A DNA stretch of 64,000 nucleotides from Leptodactylus fallax (GCA_947044405.1 CAMRHE010000054.1:1674001-1738000); one strand, 5' to 3'. Counted from the stretch's first letter, positions 19,703 to 32,669 are shown. Numbers and translations are program-made. The notes: generated by a model not told the origin, from the letters alone.

Positions 19703-22535
19703 GGAGTCCCTCTCAGCGCTAGGGAGAGCCCGGTACTTCTCCTCACTAGATCTGGCTAGTGGGTATTGGCAGGTGCCGATGGCCACAAAAGACAAGGAGA
19801 AGACGGCATTCATCTTGCCCATGGGACTATACGAATTTAACCGGATGCCCTTCGGGTTGACAAATGCACCCGGAACGTTTCAGCGGTTGATGGAGAAATG
19901 TCTCGGTGACTTCAACTTTGAGTTCACTCTCATCTACTTGGATGACATTATAGTGTATTCTGCGACCTTTGAAGACCATCTCCACCAGTTGGGGCAAGTA
20001 TTTCGAAGATTGCGGGAACATGGGCTCAAATTGAAACCCAGTAAATGTCGGTTGTTCCAATCTGAAATTGATTACTTGGGTCACCGCGTATCAGGAGAAG
20101 GGGTGAGACCATCAAGAGACAAGATAGCGGCTGTTCAAGATTGGCCGATACCGACTACCCTGCGAGAAGTGAGGGCGTTCCTTGGAGTAGCCGGTTACTA
20201 TCGACGGTTTATTAAGGATTTCGCCAAGGTAGCAGCACCACTTAATGCTCTCCTACGAGGCACATCCGGTGGTCCAAAGAACCGGTCCGTGAAGTGGGGA
20301 CCTGAACAGGAACAAGCCTTCCAGGCATTGAAGGATGCACTGACAACAGCCCCAATCTTGGCATATGCTGATTACCACTTGCCGTTCCAGCTATATACAG
20401 ATGCAAGCCTGTATGGTCTTGGAGCAGTGCTTTCCCAGCTTCAGGATGGCCAGGAGAGGGTCATAGCGTACGGCAGCCGGTCTTTGAGAGATTCTGAAAG
20501 AAACCCCGAGAATTATAGTTCATTTAAATTGGAGCTGTTGGCACTGGTATGGGCCATGACCGAGAAATTCTCTGAATATTTGACCGGTGCTGAAGTTTTA
20601 GTACTGACTGACAACAACCCACTAGCTCACCTGGAAAATGCCAAGCTCGGGGCGTTAGAGCAGAGGTGGATAGCCCGAATGTCTACATTCAATTACCGCA
20701 TTAAGTATCGGTCCAAGACAGAGAACCAGAATGCTGACGGACTTTCTAGGGTAACTGCCCAGACCCCCACAGAAGACGTGGATCATGAGTTGGAGCATGT
20801 GGAGGTGCCCGATTTCAGCAGATTTTCACAGGCCTTGACCGCCACTAATCAGTTTGAGATGGAGGGGACTGAAATGGCTCCTTTCTTTGGTCCCTCACGA
20901 CAGGAATGGGCACAAATACAACAGACCCATGAGGGGCTGGCGCAGATGATCAAGTGTGTTGAGAAAGGCCAGAAGCCCTGTAGAGAGGAAAGAGAACGAC
21001 TGACACGTGAGATATTATCTGTTTTGAGTCAGTGGGAAAAGTTGGAGATGAAAAATGGAGTGCTATGCCGAAAGATCTATTTACCTTCTGAGATCGACAT
21101 TCGATACCAAATTGTGGTGCCTAGTGAACTGGCTCGCTCCTTGGCAGTTGAGGCTCATAATAAGAATGGACATTTTGGTCATGAGAAGACCTTTCGTTGG
21201 TTACAGCGACTGATTTACTGCCCTGGTCTTCGTCAAATGGTCGAAGAAGTATGCCGCAGCTGTCGAACTTGTGAGATCCATAAGGCAATAGAACAGAGAG
21301 CTCCCCTGCAAACCATCGTGACCCAGGAACCTTTAGAAATCGTCATGATAGACTATCTAATGGTGGGCCCATCCAATAGCGGACACCAGTATTGCCTCGT
21401 AATGGTGGATCACTTCACCAAATTTGCGGTGGTAACCGCCACCAAGGACCAGACAGCTGAGTCAGCAGCTCGTGCTCTGTGCCAAGATTTCATTCGAGTA
21501 TATGGGTGCCCCCAACGCATCCACTCCGACCAGGGCGCCTGCTTTGAGGGACACGTAATGAAAGAAGTTCAACGTATCTACGGGATAAAGAAGTCGCACA
21601 CGACTCCATACCACCCTCAGGGAAATGGGGCCTGTGAAAGATTCAACAGAACTCTGCTACAGATGCTGCGGACTCTGGAGGAAGACAAGAAGTTACAGTG
21701 GCCTCAGTTCTTGTCTGAAATGGTGTGGGCCTATAACAATCAGGTCCATTCTACAACGGGGTACTCTCCTTATACACTTCTCTTTGGGCGGTCTGGGCGA
21801 AGTATAGGAGAATTACAGTTGAATGATGTGGATGGGTTCCCTCCGAGGGATCCAACCTCTTGGGTGCGGGCGCATCGGCAGAGACTTGAGACGATCCATC
21901 GATTGGTGCGGCAGCGCCTGCAAGAACATCCCCATCCTGATAAGACCCCAGTGCAAGAAGCACCATTGCAACCAGGCGACCTGGTGCTAGTTCGTGTCAA
22001 GAAACCCCAAGGGAAATTGGAAAGCAGATGGGAGGCTTTGCCGTATCGTGTTGTTGGCCGCAAGTATGCGAATGGGCCAGTGTACCAGGTCCAGAAAGAA
22101 GGAACTGATTGTGTTAGAGTACTTCACCGAAATATGTTGCGCCTGTGTCATTCTGAAGGGACAAATCACGATGGGCCTGCCAATGTGAATGAGCTCCCAC
22201 AGTCAGAGAATGGAGGTGCGGAATGGGCCTCCGACGAGGAGGATGATTGTTGGCCGATCCCTGCTCCTGGGGATGTTCCACCTGTGACTACTGTATCTGC
22301 GGCCTGTGCCCCCTCTGGTGCGGAATCCGCTGGTCCTTCTCAGCCCATAGCTGCAGCACCCCATAATATACCACCGGTCCTCAGACGGACCACTAGGCCA
22401 AATGCTGGTATTCCCCCTGTTCGGTATGCGCAGGATGAGTTTGTTTGTCCTGCCATACATCGGTATACTACCACTCTGTGCATAAAAGTACAACCCTCTG
22501 GATATACAGTCATAGGCAGGGACTGCCAATCTTAA
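19620..22535 (+). CDS. Gypsy pol, part 2: reverse transcriptase, RNase H, integrase
   Basis: An uninterrupted frame downstream of the A-run; its first ATG is at 19689 (948 codons), but that Met is internal to RT. Positions below count from it. Reverse transcriptase: SSLDLASGYWQVPM (18-31) with one catalytic Asp, and YLDD (83-86) with the other two. RNase H: YTDASLYGLGAVLSQ around Asp238. Integrase: an HHCC finger (H490...H498, C525...C528), then the catalytic core with MIDYLM (Asp555), HSDQGACFEG (Asp614) and NGACERFNR (Glu650). Asp614 and Glu650 are 35 residues apart. Near 775-805, LPYRVVGRKYANGPVYQV is a GPY/F-like module. The last 120 residues are acidic and proline-rich. The enzyme copies the RNA to DNA and inserts it. 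All catalytic residues are present. Confidence 0.92.
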   Translation, partial: DGSIRFCVDYRKLNACTVRDSYPLPRIEESLSALGRARYFSSLDLASGYWQVPMATKDKEKTAFILPMGLYEFNRMPFGLTNAPGTFQRLMEKCLGDFNFEFTLIYLDDIIVYSATFEDHLHQLGQVFRRLREHGLKLKPSKCRLFQSEIDYLGHRVSGEGVRPSRDKIAAVQDWPIPTTLREVRAFLGVAGYYRRFIKDFAKVAAPLNALLRGTSGGPKNRSVKWGPEQEQAFQALKDALTTAPILAYADYHLPFQLYTDASLYGLGAVLSQLQDGQERVIAYGSRSLRDSERNPENYSSFKLELLALVWAMTEKFSEYLTGAEVLVLTDNNPLAHLENAKLGALEQRWIARMSTFNYRIKYRSKTENQNADGLSRVTAQTPTEDVDHELEHVEVPDFSRFSQALTATNQFEMEGTEMAPFFGPSRQEWAQIQQTHEGLAQMIKCVEKGQKPCREERERLTREILSVLSQWEKLEMKNGVLCRKIYLPSEIDIRYQIVVPSELARSLAVEAHNKNGHFGHEKTFRWLQRLIYCPGLRQMVEEVCRSCRTCEIHKAIEQRAPLQTIVTQEPLEIVMIDYLMVGPSNSGHQYCLVMVDHFTKFAVVTATKDQTAESAARALCQDFIRVYGCPQRIHSDQGACFEGHVMKEVQRIYGIKKSHTTPYHPQGNGACERFNRTLLQMLRTLEEDKKLQWPQFLSEMVWAYNNQVHSTTGYSPYTLLFGRSGRSIGELQLNDVDGFPPRDPTSWVRAHRQRLETIHRLVRQRLQEHPHPDKTPVQEAPLQPGDLVLVRVKKPQGKLESRWEALPYRVVGRKYANGPVYQVQKEGTDCVRVLHRNMLRLCHSEGTNHDGPANVNELPQSENGGAEWASDEEDDCWPIPAPGDVPPVTTVSAACAPSGAESAGPSQPIAAAPHNIPPVLRRTTRPNAGIPPVRYAQDEFVCPAIHRYTTTLCIKVQPSGYTVIGRDCQS

Positions 22536-22549
22536 AGTGGGGGGGAATA
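22535..22549 (+). promoter_or_regulatory. Polypurine tract of the Gypsy element
   Basis: AAAGTGGGGGGGAA lies directly before the 3' LTR and overlaps the end of pol. It is the expected primer for plus-strand DNA synthesis. Confidence 0.75.
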
Positions 22550-24134
<1,585 letters not shown>

Positions 24135-24313
24135 GCTTAGTGTGGCATACACAGACACACAATGCAAAACTGAGTCAACTTTTCTCTTTTTCATCTGGTT
24201 TCAGGTATGATTTTTACATTGCCCACACCTGTTACTTGGCAAAGGTGAGTTTGAATGAGCATAACATGCTTTTTTTTTATCTCTGTTTTTTTGTATTGTT
24301 CCGATATACACAA

Positions 24314-24983
24314 TGTAACGTCTCTGCATGTTCGGGTCTCTGAACCACCCTCTGCTCGCACGCTGCAGCGCAGGAGGCGTGTTCAGTTTGATTTCTTGCT
24401 TAAGGTTCTTGTTGCTCAGTCTGAACACTGTCCTAGTACTACTACTATGTAATTGAATTTCAGCCACACCTGTCTCCTGCACCTTGTTTCTTTCTGCTCC
24501 TCAGATAGTTAATCTTAGCCTTGCCTGTGTGATTGACAGCCTGTCTACCAATCAAGTATGGGGTAGGTCCTGGACTTGCTATAAACAGGTCATCAGCTCA
24601 CTCATGGTCGCTGGCTATTGAGACTCTGCCCTGTGACCTTGTCTTTGCTAAGCTGTTCCTTGCTATTGTATTGTATTACTTACCTCTGACCTTTGGCTTC
24701 CCTTGACTACTATCTTGGATTTTGATTCTGTACTGCGTTGTTCGACTGTTACTGAACCCTTGGCTTGCTGACTCTGCTTCTGTGTTTTTTTGTCTTGTCC
24801 TGTTCTGTGTGACACTTATTTCTAGGAAGGGTTTTGCTGCCCAGTTGCTCCTGTCATTAGGACAGTGTTGCAAGTAGGCAGGGACAGGGGCTGGGTGAGT
24901 TTAGTACACTGTCTCTGTCATTCTCTTCCTCTCAGGTTTCTGCAGTAGCACTGGGGAATTGCTCAACGGGCAATTCCCTTACA
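24314..24983 (+). repeat. Solo LTR of the Sushi-like family
   Basis: It has the same ends and landmarks as the LTRs at 10.9-13.6 kb: starts TGTAACGTCTCTGC, ends CAATTCCCTTACA. CACAA at 24309-24313 and 24984-24988 is a perfect 5-bp duplication. There is no interior, so it arose by recombination between the two LTRs of a full insertion. It lies in the right terminal repeat of the host Tc1 element. Confidence 0.88.
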
Positions 24984-25097
24984 CACAAAGGAAATAGACA
25001 TGTGTAGAAGAAAACGTGTAATTGCAATAATTTTCCAGGAGACATACTTTATTTTCTGGAAAAATATCCAGTGTGCCAATACTTACGACCATGACTG

Positions 25098-25640
25098 TAG
25101 GTATATATATGTTTACATACAATTTTGATTTTGAGTTTCTGATTTTGAGTCTATTCCAGGGGTGCTCAACTGGTGGACTACAGTCCGAGCCTGGACATTG
25201 GCAGCTAGTTGTCTCAACTCCTGCACCAGTTGCTGCTGCATAATGACAGTGATAGCAGTTGGGAGAAAGATTGCTTTCCTGACGCTTTCCTTTTTGCACT
25301 GATGTATTACAGTAGCAGCAGCACTCGTTCTTGCTAATTACTCTCAAATATCCTAGAGATCAGTCTTTCTCCCAACCATGGTTGGTGTCTTTATGCTGGA
25401 GGAATAAAGAAGTTTCCTACAGGCTCCCTACAGCTGCAGTGTGGGCACTATGAGCACACATAGCATGCTGGTGAAATACATTGTAACATGTCCTGCTCCT
25501 GCACATGGTAGTACTACAGTTAAAAACTATGTATAGTTCTTCAGCAAAAAGGTGTCCTTTACACCGAGCCTAATGAACTCTTACTCTGCAACAAAGAAAT
25601 CTCTTGGTCTTCCTTTCCTCATGAGAGTTAGACTTATAGT
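25098..25640. other. Unclassified stretch
   Basis: Sequence to the right of the Tc1 element. A minus-strand frame at 25347-24979 mostly reads through Tc1 end sequence. GTGCTCAACTGGTGGACTAC near 25156 looks like part of a common interspersed repeat, but I cannot class it. Confidence 0.4.
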
Positions 25641-26460
25641 AAAATAGGTTGAATGAAGACACAGGTCCATCAAGTCCAACCTATAACCCACTGTTGATCC
25701 AGAGGAAGGCAAAAAAAACTGAGGCTAATGCCAAATACATACCCTTACATACCCATACATTTTATTTCTTCAACCAAAATGCATAACCTTTCATTTGTCT
25801 ACATTAAACTCCATTTGCCTACACTCTGTGCCCTTGCTTCCAACTTTCCTAGGATCCCCTATAATATTCTACTATCCTCCTCAGTTTTGATTACTTTACA
25901 GAGTTTAGTATCATCTGCAAGTATAGAAACCCTGCTCTGTAAACCCTCAACCAGATTATTAATAAACATATTGAAAAGGAGAAGAACCAATACAAACCCC
26001 ACTGGTAACTGTGATCCAGAGTATTTCCCATTAACAAGCATCTTTTGTTCCCTATCAGTGAGCCAGTTGTAAACACAAATACATATGGTCTCCCCAATCC
26101 AATCATTCACATTTTGTATCTAGAGAGTCCTGAAATATATAAGATACAGTGGTTTGTATATTACAATATTTAATTCCGTCATAACCCAGGGGTGAATACC
26201 ATCAGGGCCTGGTGATTTTTTTATTTTGTGGTTTTAAGAGGCCTCTGCACTTCTTCCTGGGTTAAGCTGGTGACATCTAATGTTGACTTTACTTTATCTT
26301 TAGTCATGATCCCAGTCTTTGCAACTACTATGTTTCTAAAATTAACATGGAAAATTGCTCATAAACCTGAATAAAACTAGGTTTGAATTTTTTGTCAAAA
26401 TAGCCCAACTTCACCTATTTCATCCTTTATCCCCGCCATCATTTTTACTATAATAATTTG
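25641..26460 (-). pseudogene. CR1-like LINE fragment, reverse transcriptase region
   Basis: The minus-strand reading 26110-25859 gives NWLTDREQKMLVNGKYSGS, then FNMFINNLVEGLQSRVSILA and ADDTKLCKVIKTEEDSRIL. These are the palm blocks of CR1-group reverse transcriptases, with the catalytic ADD motif intact. The expected GVPQGSVLGPLLF between them reads PVGFVLVLLLF, so the polymerase would be inactive. Flanking noncoding-strand phrases (GATGGTATTCACCCCTGGG near 26180; ACAGGTCCATCAAGTCCAAC near 25661) belong to the same kind of dispersed LINE material. Both ends are truncated. Confidence 0.75.
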
Positions 26461-26578
26461 AAGGGGTAATCCTGAGGCAACTCCTTTTGTACTTTTATAA
26501 TCTTTCCATCAAGTAAGATAGTGAGAGTTCCACATCAAGAACCCCTCAATGTTGCCTACAACAATGAGACATTGCTAC

Positions 26579-27180
26579 TTAAAGAGGACCTTTCACGTCC
26601 TCATGTATATGTGGTTTTACATACTTCTAGAAAGCTGACAGCGCGCTGAATTCAGCGCACTGCTGGTTTTCCCATTATGTGCCCCGGGGCTGGAGATATC
26701 GGGGGTCAAATTTCACCATTCACTGTCAGAAGGGTGTTCCTGACAGTCTAGCTGCGCTGTGAGGAACGCCCTCCCTGACAGTACTAGTCCATAGACTTGT
26801 ACTGGGGGGGGGGGCATTCCTCACAGCTCAGCGTCATTGCTGGGCTGTATGGCACGCCCCCTCTGACAGTACTCGACTATGGACTAGGACAGAGAGAGGA
26901 GGCGTTCCTTACCGCCCAGTTATGATGCTGAGCTGTGAGGAACGCCCCCCCCCCAGTACAAGTCTATGGACTAATACTGTCAGGGAGGGCGTTCGTCACA
27001 GCGCAGCTAGACTGTCAGGAACGCCCTTCTGACAGTGAACGGTAAAATTTAGACCCCCAATATCTCCAACCATGGGGCACATAACGGGAAAGCTGGCAGT
27101 GCGCTGAATTCAGCATGCTGTCAGCTTTTTAGCGGTATGTAAAACCACATATACATGAGGATGTGAAAGGTCCTCTTTAA
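26579..27180. mobile_element. 602-bp palindromic foldback element with TTAA ends, copy 1
   Basis: The two halves are near-complete inverted copies: TTAAAGAGGACCTTTCACGT on the left, its mirror ending GAAAGGTCCTCTTTAA on the right, then TATATGTGGTTTTACATA / TATGTAAAACCACATATA, then GACAGCGCGCTGAATTCAGC and so on almost to the centre. It encodes nothing. TTAA at both tips suggests piggyBac-type mobilisation, but the tip sequence AGAGGACC is not the usual piggyBac CCYT. A related copy is at 51963-52513. Confidence 0.8.
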
Positions 27181-27545
27181 TAATTCCCATTTCAATAAGA
27201 GTTAGTATTGTATTATTAAGACTCTTTTTATTATTTGCAGAAGCCTTTGGTGTTTTTATTAAACTTGGTTTATTAAAATAAAATGTACCATAGTATTGAT
27301 ACAATACAAAGAATTATCATGATCATAAACATTACATTTCTAGAATGTAATACCATCATAGCCTTGAATGATTTTCATTACTACAGTCAAGGATACCTTC
27401 AAACTACTTGAAACTTTCTGGATTGAGTGATGTTGATCATGTCTCAAAGTAATGATGGACTGTCATTTCTCCTTTGCATAGTTGAGTGTTTTTTGCCATA
27501 ATGCGGATTAGAACAGTACTTGAATAGGGCTATGTAGCATTTCTC
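27181..27545. other. Unclassified AT-rich stretch
   Basis: No recognisable gene or repeat end. Confidence 0.4.
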
Positions 27546-27775
27546 TCTATAAGGCGACATGCACATGACTATGTCGTCGGCCGCAATTAAATGGCACGGG
27601 CGGCACACAGATGTCATCCGCCAATGCAGCGGCCGTGCATCCGCAGTCCCATTCATTGGGGCCAGTGAGCATGGTCAACAAAATGGACAGGAATAGGACC
27701 TGTCCTGAGTTTTGCTGACGGCCCCATACACCGGGCCGTGAAAATACACGGTCATGTGTATGGGGCCATAGAAAT
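27546..27775. repeat. GC-rich MITE-like repeat
   Basis: GGCGACATGCACATGAC at the left and GGTCATGTGTATGGGGCCAT at the right are imperfect inverted ends around GC-rich sequence with CGGCCG words. This differs from the AT-rich surroundings. Non-coding. Confidence 0.45.
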
Positions 27776-28074
27776 TACTGGGTCAGTGTTCTAGCTGTAA
27801 AAGGGAAACAATGCTTTGAACTTTTGACTTTCAGGCTCCATTTCTCACCATCCACTACAGCTTTGAACATGAGACTGTTATCATTTTATAGACAATCATC
27901 TTGGCTATTTCATATATAAATTTGACTTGCAACTATTTAGCATATGATTAGTTATGCAGATTTTTGTTATGTAATTGCATTGTTACTGTTTTGCTCCTGG
28001 TGGTGAAAAAATATTTTTCTTCTTGTATATTATAACCTATTCTCATATTCCCTAATAACTCAGTGTGTTATTAG

Positions 28075-28445
28075 ATTGATTCCCAAGTGAAAGGTGACTG
28101 GTTCAAATTGTGGATCAGCCATGAAAATTTCCCAAAAAAAGAGAAACAGCATCATCCAGCTCGTTGATCGGTCTCTCAGCCAAGAAAATTGCCAAACTGC
28201 GTCATGTGAGTGCCATGACAGTTGGAAAAATTCAAAATAAAGCCCATCTATCCAGTCAAAAACCAAGAGGTGGACGTTCAAGCAAAATATCACAGTCAAC
28301 AAGTCAGCTCATCACAAGGTCTATCAGTTCTGGTGGGACAAACACGGTAGTGGAGGTGGCTTGTACGCTTTCTAAAAGTGAGATCACAGATGCCCATGCA
28401 AGCACAGTGCAACACACGTTACAGAAGTCTGGAATGGTGGCCTAA
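28075..28445 (+). pseudogene. Tc1-like transposase, DNA-binding domain only
   Basis: Frame 28164-28442 reads IGLSAKKIAKLRHVSAMTVG, then KPRGGRSSKISQSTSQLITR and VACTLSKSEITDAHASTVQH, ending TLQKSGMVA. This is the bipartite helix-turn-helix domain of a Tc1-like transposase with a RGGRSSK linker in place of the usual GRPR. The 5' part starts in another frame near 28120. The catalytic domain is absent: similarity stops after about 95 residues. It is probably not the start of the 29.8-31.0 kb copy, since the intervening 1.4 kb shows unrelated sequence. Confidence 0.75.
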
Positions 28446-29589
28446 AAACTTTTAATATGAACATTAGAAATAAAAATGGTCTAACAATGTACAACAAAAC
28501 CATATATCACACACCCAATGTATAGCACTGGGGCAGTGTATTAATTGTGGTGCAGATATCAGGTGGTATAATTGTGGTGCAGATATCAGGGTGGAGTACT
28601 AAGCTTCCACATGTTTAACAACATGTTTAACACCTCTGCATTCACAAGTAAGGGTATTTGATCAGCTTAAAACACCTATCACTGTTGTGGGCTTGTAAAT
28701 AGCAAGAAAAACCACCCCTCTTCTCAAATCAATGTACCTGGCAGAAAGATAAATATCTGCACAGGGAGCATGATGAAGGGGGGGGGGGAGTTGCTGAAAT
28801 ACAGCCAATATAATGGGATGTATTCATGTTTTAATAAAGGTGTAGTCGTTTTGTTTTTTAAGTAAGTGGGACATACATCTGTTACCTTTATTACCATGAG
28901 CATAGAATTTGAACTTGGCATATTGATAGTGCTTGGCATGCTGGAGATTCAGGTGGTCACACAGTGTGAAGATCTGTTAAGTCAGACTGCACTTTAAGGG
29001 CATTTGAGCATTTCCGGATAGTCTCCAGGGCATAAATTTTGGCCAAGAGATCATTAAGGCGTGACATACTCTCTCTCTTGACCCTCGACCCAAGGGCGAT
29101 CAATTCCCCTTTCGGATAAAGGCCGTATGGGCCTCTCACGTGATGGTATGAGAAGTATCTGAAGCAGGGTTTTCCACAAAAAAAACCTGCCAATTTTACT
29201 AGTCAGTTCTGCCACATGATTGGGATTGTCAAGGAGAGTCTCATTGAGTATCCAGGAAGAAGCCAGGGAAGCCCTCTGCACTCTTTTTCTTCTGGTTAGT
29301 GGTAAAACTCTGTAGCTGCTCTCAGTCTAGATAGAAGTAACAGGATTGTAGAGAACTCAAGCCCCCGCTCTAGCTGTCTGTTTTCCAAATACATATACAG
29401 TAGGTCAAGTCTTAGGATTCATTCACATCTGTGTCAGGGTCTCCGCAAGAGACTCCATCGCAGATTCCAACGAAAAATGGCAGATAGAAAAAGTCCTACA
29501 CTGAGGACTTTTCTCTCCTCCAGTTTCAGTATAAAACTGGCGGAAACCCGACGGACACTGGGGGTGGACCCCATTTAGTCCTCGGGTAA
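28446..29589. other. Unclassified stretch with short repeats
   Basis: GTGGTGCAGATATCAGG occurs twice near 28550-28590. The part around 29410-29575 (CATTCACATCTGTGTCAGGG ... GGACTTTTCTCTCCTCCAGT) resembles the short element at 53055-53215 and may be a MITE remnant. No gene recognised. Confidence 0.4.
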
Positions 29590-29832
29590 CAGCTGTTTTA
29601 GAGGGCAGGCTCTCCGTTGTTCAGGTCCCAAGGCGTATACAAACGATGGAGAGCATGGCGGAAGGGAACCAGCCCTAAAGGAGGGGAAAACTCCCCCCCA
29701 AAACCTTCCCCACGGGCCCCCGGGGGCACAAAAAACAAACACAAAAAAAAAAAAAAAAAAAAAAAAAAAACCCAAAAACCAAACCCACCCCCAAAAAAAA
29801 AAAAAAAAAAAAACAAAAACAAAAAAAAAGTG
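29590..29832. repeat. Low-complexity homopolymer block
   Basis: Sequence decays from ordinary DNA into runs of C, then into A-runs of 20 or more with scattered C, ending abruptly where Tc1 homology begins. Nearly only A and C occur in the last 100 bases. Real low-complexity DNA or bad base calls are both possible. Confidence 0.6.
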
Positions 29833-30999
29833 TCCCTCAACATAGCCTCGCAGGAGGTCAGGGAAAGGAACAAAAAGTTGTCTCAGAGATAACCGTCAGC
29901 CACTGTGAGGAACATAGTAAGGAAAATGGAAGACCACAGGGACAGTCTGAAGCCCAGAAGGGCAGGCCAAGAAAAAACAGAAAGGCAGAGAAGAAGAATG
30001 GTGAGAACAGCAAGGACAACCACAGAACACCCCAAAGAGCTCAGCATCATCTTGCTGCAGATGGTGTCACTGTGCATCGGTCAACAATACAGCACACTTT
30101 GCACAAGGAGAAGCTGTATGGGAGAGTGAGCGAAAGAAGCGCTGAAAGCACGCCACAAACAGAGCGCCTGAGGTATGCAAAAGCACATTTGGACAAGCCA
30201 GCTTCATTTTGGAAGAAGGCCTGTGGACGATGAAACAAAGATGAGTGTGGCAACAAAAGGCGATGCATGGCGTCAAAAAAACACGGCATCAAAAAAAAAA
30301 AACTGCCAACCCAAAAAAAAATGGGGGGGGGGTCCACATGCTTTGGGGCTGTGTGGCCAATGCCGGCACCGGGAATCTTGTTAAAGTTGAGGGTCGCATG
30401 GATTCAACCAGTATCAGCAGATTCTTGAGAATAATGACAAGAACAGTGACGAATTTGAAGTACGCCGGGGATGGATATTTCAGCAAGACAATGACCAAAA
30501 CACAGCCCAAACACCAGGCATCATGCAGAGGAACAAACAATGTTCTGGAATGGCCACCCAGCCCCAGACCTGAATATCATTGAACATCTGTGGGATAATT
30601 TGAAGCGGGCTGTCCTTGCTGGCGGCCATCAAACTTAACTGAACTGGATATATGTTTTGTAAAGCGGAATGGTCAAAAATACCTTCATCCAGGATCCAGG
30701 AACTGATTAAAAGCTACAGGAAGCGACTAGAGGCTGTTATTTTTGCAAAAGGAGGATCTACTAAATATTAATGTCACTTTTCTGTTGAGGTGCCCATACT
30801 TTTGCACCGGTCAAATTTTGGTTTAATGCATATTGCACATTTTCTGTTAGTACAATAAACCTCATTTCAATCCTGAAATATTACTGTGTCCATCAGTTAT
30901 TAGATATATCAAATTGAAATGGCTGTTGCAAACACCCAAATATTTAGAACTAAAAATGATTAAGATTAATAGGGGTGGCCAAACTTTTTCATATGACTG
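29833..30999 (+). pseudogene. Tc1-like transposase remnant with right terminal repeat
   Basis: Scattered frames keep family blocks: ERLRYAKAHLDKPASFWK (30160-30215), GDETKMS with the first catalytic Asp, MLWGCVANAGTGNLVKVEG (30340-30395), NVLEWP (30540-30560), IIEHLWDNLKRAVLAG (30576-30620) and SYRKRLEAVIFAKGGSTKY (30712-30770). The second Asp block is degraded (FSKTMTKTQPKH instead of QQDNDPKH). The 3' side ends GGGGTGGCCAAACTTTTTC then ATATGACTG at 30999, which is a Tc1 terminal sequence. The left terminal repeat and start codon are missing; instead the homopolymer block adjoins. At least four frameshifts. Confidence 0.75.
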
Positions 31000-31862
31000 A
31001 ATATATGAGGTTGTAATTCCTGAAAACATAGCTGTCATGTGAAAGATTACTGATAAATAAATAAATACACAATTTAGTTACACTTTAACATTAGAGAAAC
31101 CACTGTCAGGGTACCATCACGCCCAACAAACTCAGTTGCCGGCTTACCTTTAGTCCACACTGTGCAGTTCCTGACTCTCCAGGCTGCTGTGTATTTGCTC
31201 CTTCTGCTGTTCCGGGTACAGCCTATATGGTGAATGTGCTCTTCCTTTCAGTAACTTGAGAGATTAACAAATCCACCAGTTAACCCTGGCCAGCCAGTCC
31301 CAAGTAGTTTATGTCTAGTCTAACTTGCTCAGCCTTTATATTGAGCCTGAACAAAAAGGTTCTCTAGTTCCAGCGAGGGATGTGTGTTTTCTCTTGACTG
31401 TTACTCTGTTATGTGACCTCAGCTTCATTCCTAACGCCACTTCTGTTACTGTTCTTGTTCTGCAGCTTATCTGCTTCTCTGCTGCCTAACCCTGACCTTT
31501 GGATTGAACTTGATCACACTTTCACCTGACTCTCTAGCCTTTGGGTCAGCTGCCACCTACACAGGGACCACTCCTGATAGTCTCCCCACGGTGAAGCCCA
31601 GATTGCCCATACGAGGGTTAGAAGATAAAGACTGGGAAGACTACTTAAATAATGTCCTTGGGTGTGGCCCAAAGTTAAACTGGTTAGGTGATATAGTGGT
31701 CCACGATCTGCTGTCCATTACAAGCATGTCCCTCATGGGTTAAATGTGAGACTAGATGTTTTTCTGCAGCGCAAAGTTTTTTTTATTTATTTATTTTTTT
31801 ACTTTTTTTTTTTACTTTTATAGTTTTGTACTTTTGTAGTTCTGCTTCATCTGAAAGGAACT
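31000..31862. other. Unclassified, with a possible LTR-like segment
   Basis: About 31107-31740 has the pyrimidine-rich look of frog Gypsy LTRs (repeated CTGACTCTCC, CTGACCTTTGG words), but I could not define TG...CA ends or a duplication. No coding region. Confidence 0.35.
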
Positions 31863-32175
31863 TAAAGGGGTTATCCAGGCAATATTGGATAACCCCTTTA
31901 ACTATTAAATCAGCTGGGGGCAGAGAAAAAAAAAAATGCACACTTACCTGTCCCCGATGCTCCAGTGTCCTCCTGGTGCGTCCCGGTTCTTCTGCTCCGT
32001 CGGCTTCGCCCAGGTCTCTTCCTAAGTTCCGCTGAAGCAGGCCTCGGGAAGAGACCCATGATGTCACAGGTAGTGACATCGCATGCCCCTTCGCTGATTG
32101 GCCTTATCGGTCACGTGACCACTGAGGCCAATCAGTGGCTTCAGCGGAACTCCGGTAGAGACCCGTTGAGCAGAA
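31863..32175 (+). repeat. Short dispersed element with GGTT/AACC ends, copy B
   Basis: Begins TTAAAGGGGTTATCCAGGCA, then an A-run, then CTTACCTGTCCCCGATGCTC and TCCAGTGTCC. It shares the block order of copy A at 4386-4690. Near 32080-32130 an inverted pair (GATTGGCCTTATCGGTCACG with GTGACC...GGCCAATC) forms a hairpin. Confidence 0.55.
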
Positions 32176-32669
32176 AGGACTCTTATTGTGGGCTTGCCAT
32201 AGAGTTTCCAGTGTGTAATTCCATATATTCTATACATTTCTAAGAACCAGCAAATTTCTGTCAAATTGTGTCTAGAAAAAAAATGTGTAATTGAATCCAA
32301 AAACAAATTATTGATCAAATGCAACTGCAACTGATGCAACTATTTATTTAAATAACTCAAGCAAGACAAGGCAAACATATACTTCCTAATATCTTGACAT
32401 TTCCTTAATAAATTATTGATTCTCAACCTTTTCTGAAAAAGACACACTCTGGACTAGAATGAAGTGTACAACATGTAACAAATCAATTTTTTTATTTTTT
32501 TAAAGAAACAAAACAAGTTTCTCTGTCAATAATCATGGCACAGGTTCAAAATGTTGTTCCTAATTAAAACAATGTTAAGCTAAATAACTGTGAATGAAGT
32601 AATGCTAATTGCTGTTCTAAGATTTAAAAAATCATATATTCTCGATATATTTGTACAATTCCTTACTGT

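Noticed and set aside
29617..29892. Lysine-rich 91-codon frame
   Set aside because: It translates A-runs in the low-complexity block; no real coding signal.
28075..30999. One Tc1 element spanning both remnants
   Set aside because: The N-terminal piece (28.1-28.4 kb) and the catalytic piece (29.8-31.0 kb) are separated by unrelated sequence and no shared terminal repeats connect them.
31107..31740. A further solo LTR
   Set aside because: The composition fits, but I found no matching partner, TG...CA ends or target duplication, so it is left as unclassified.
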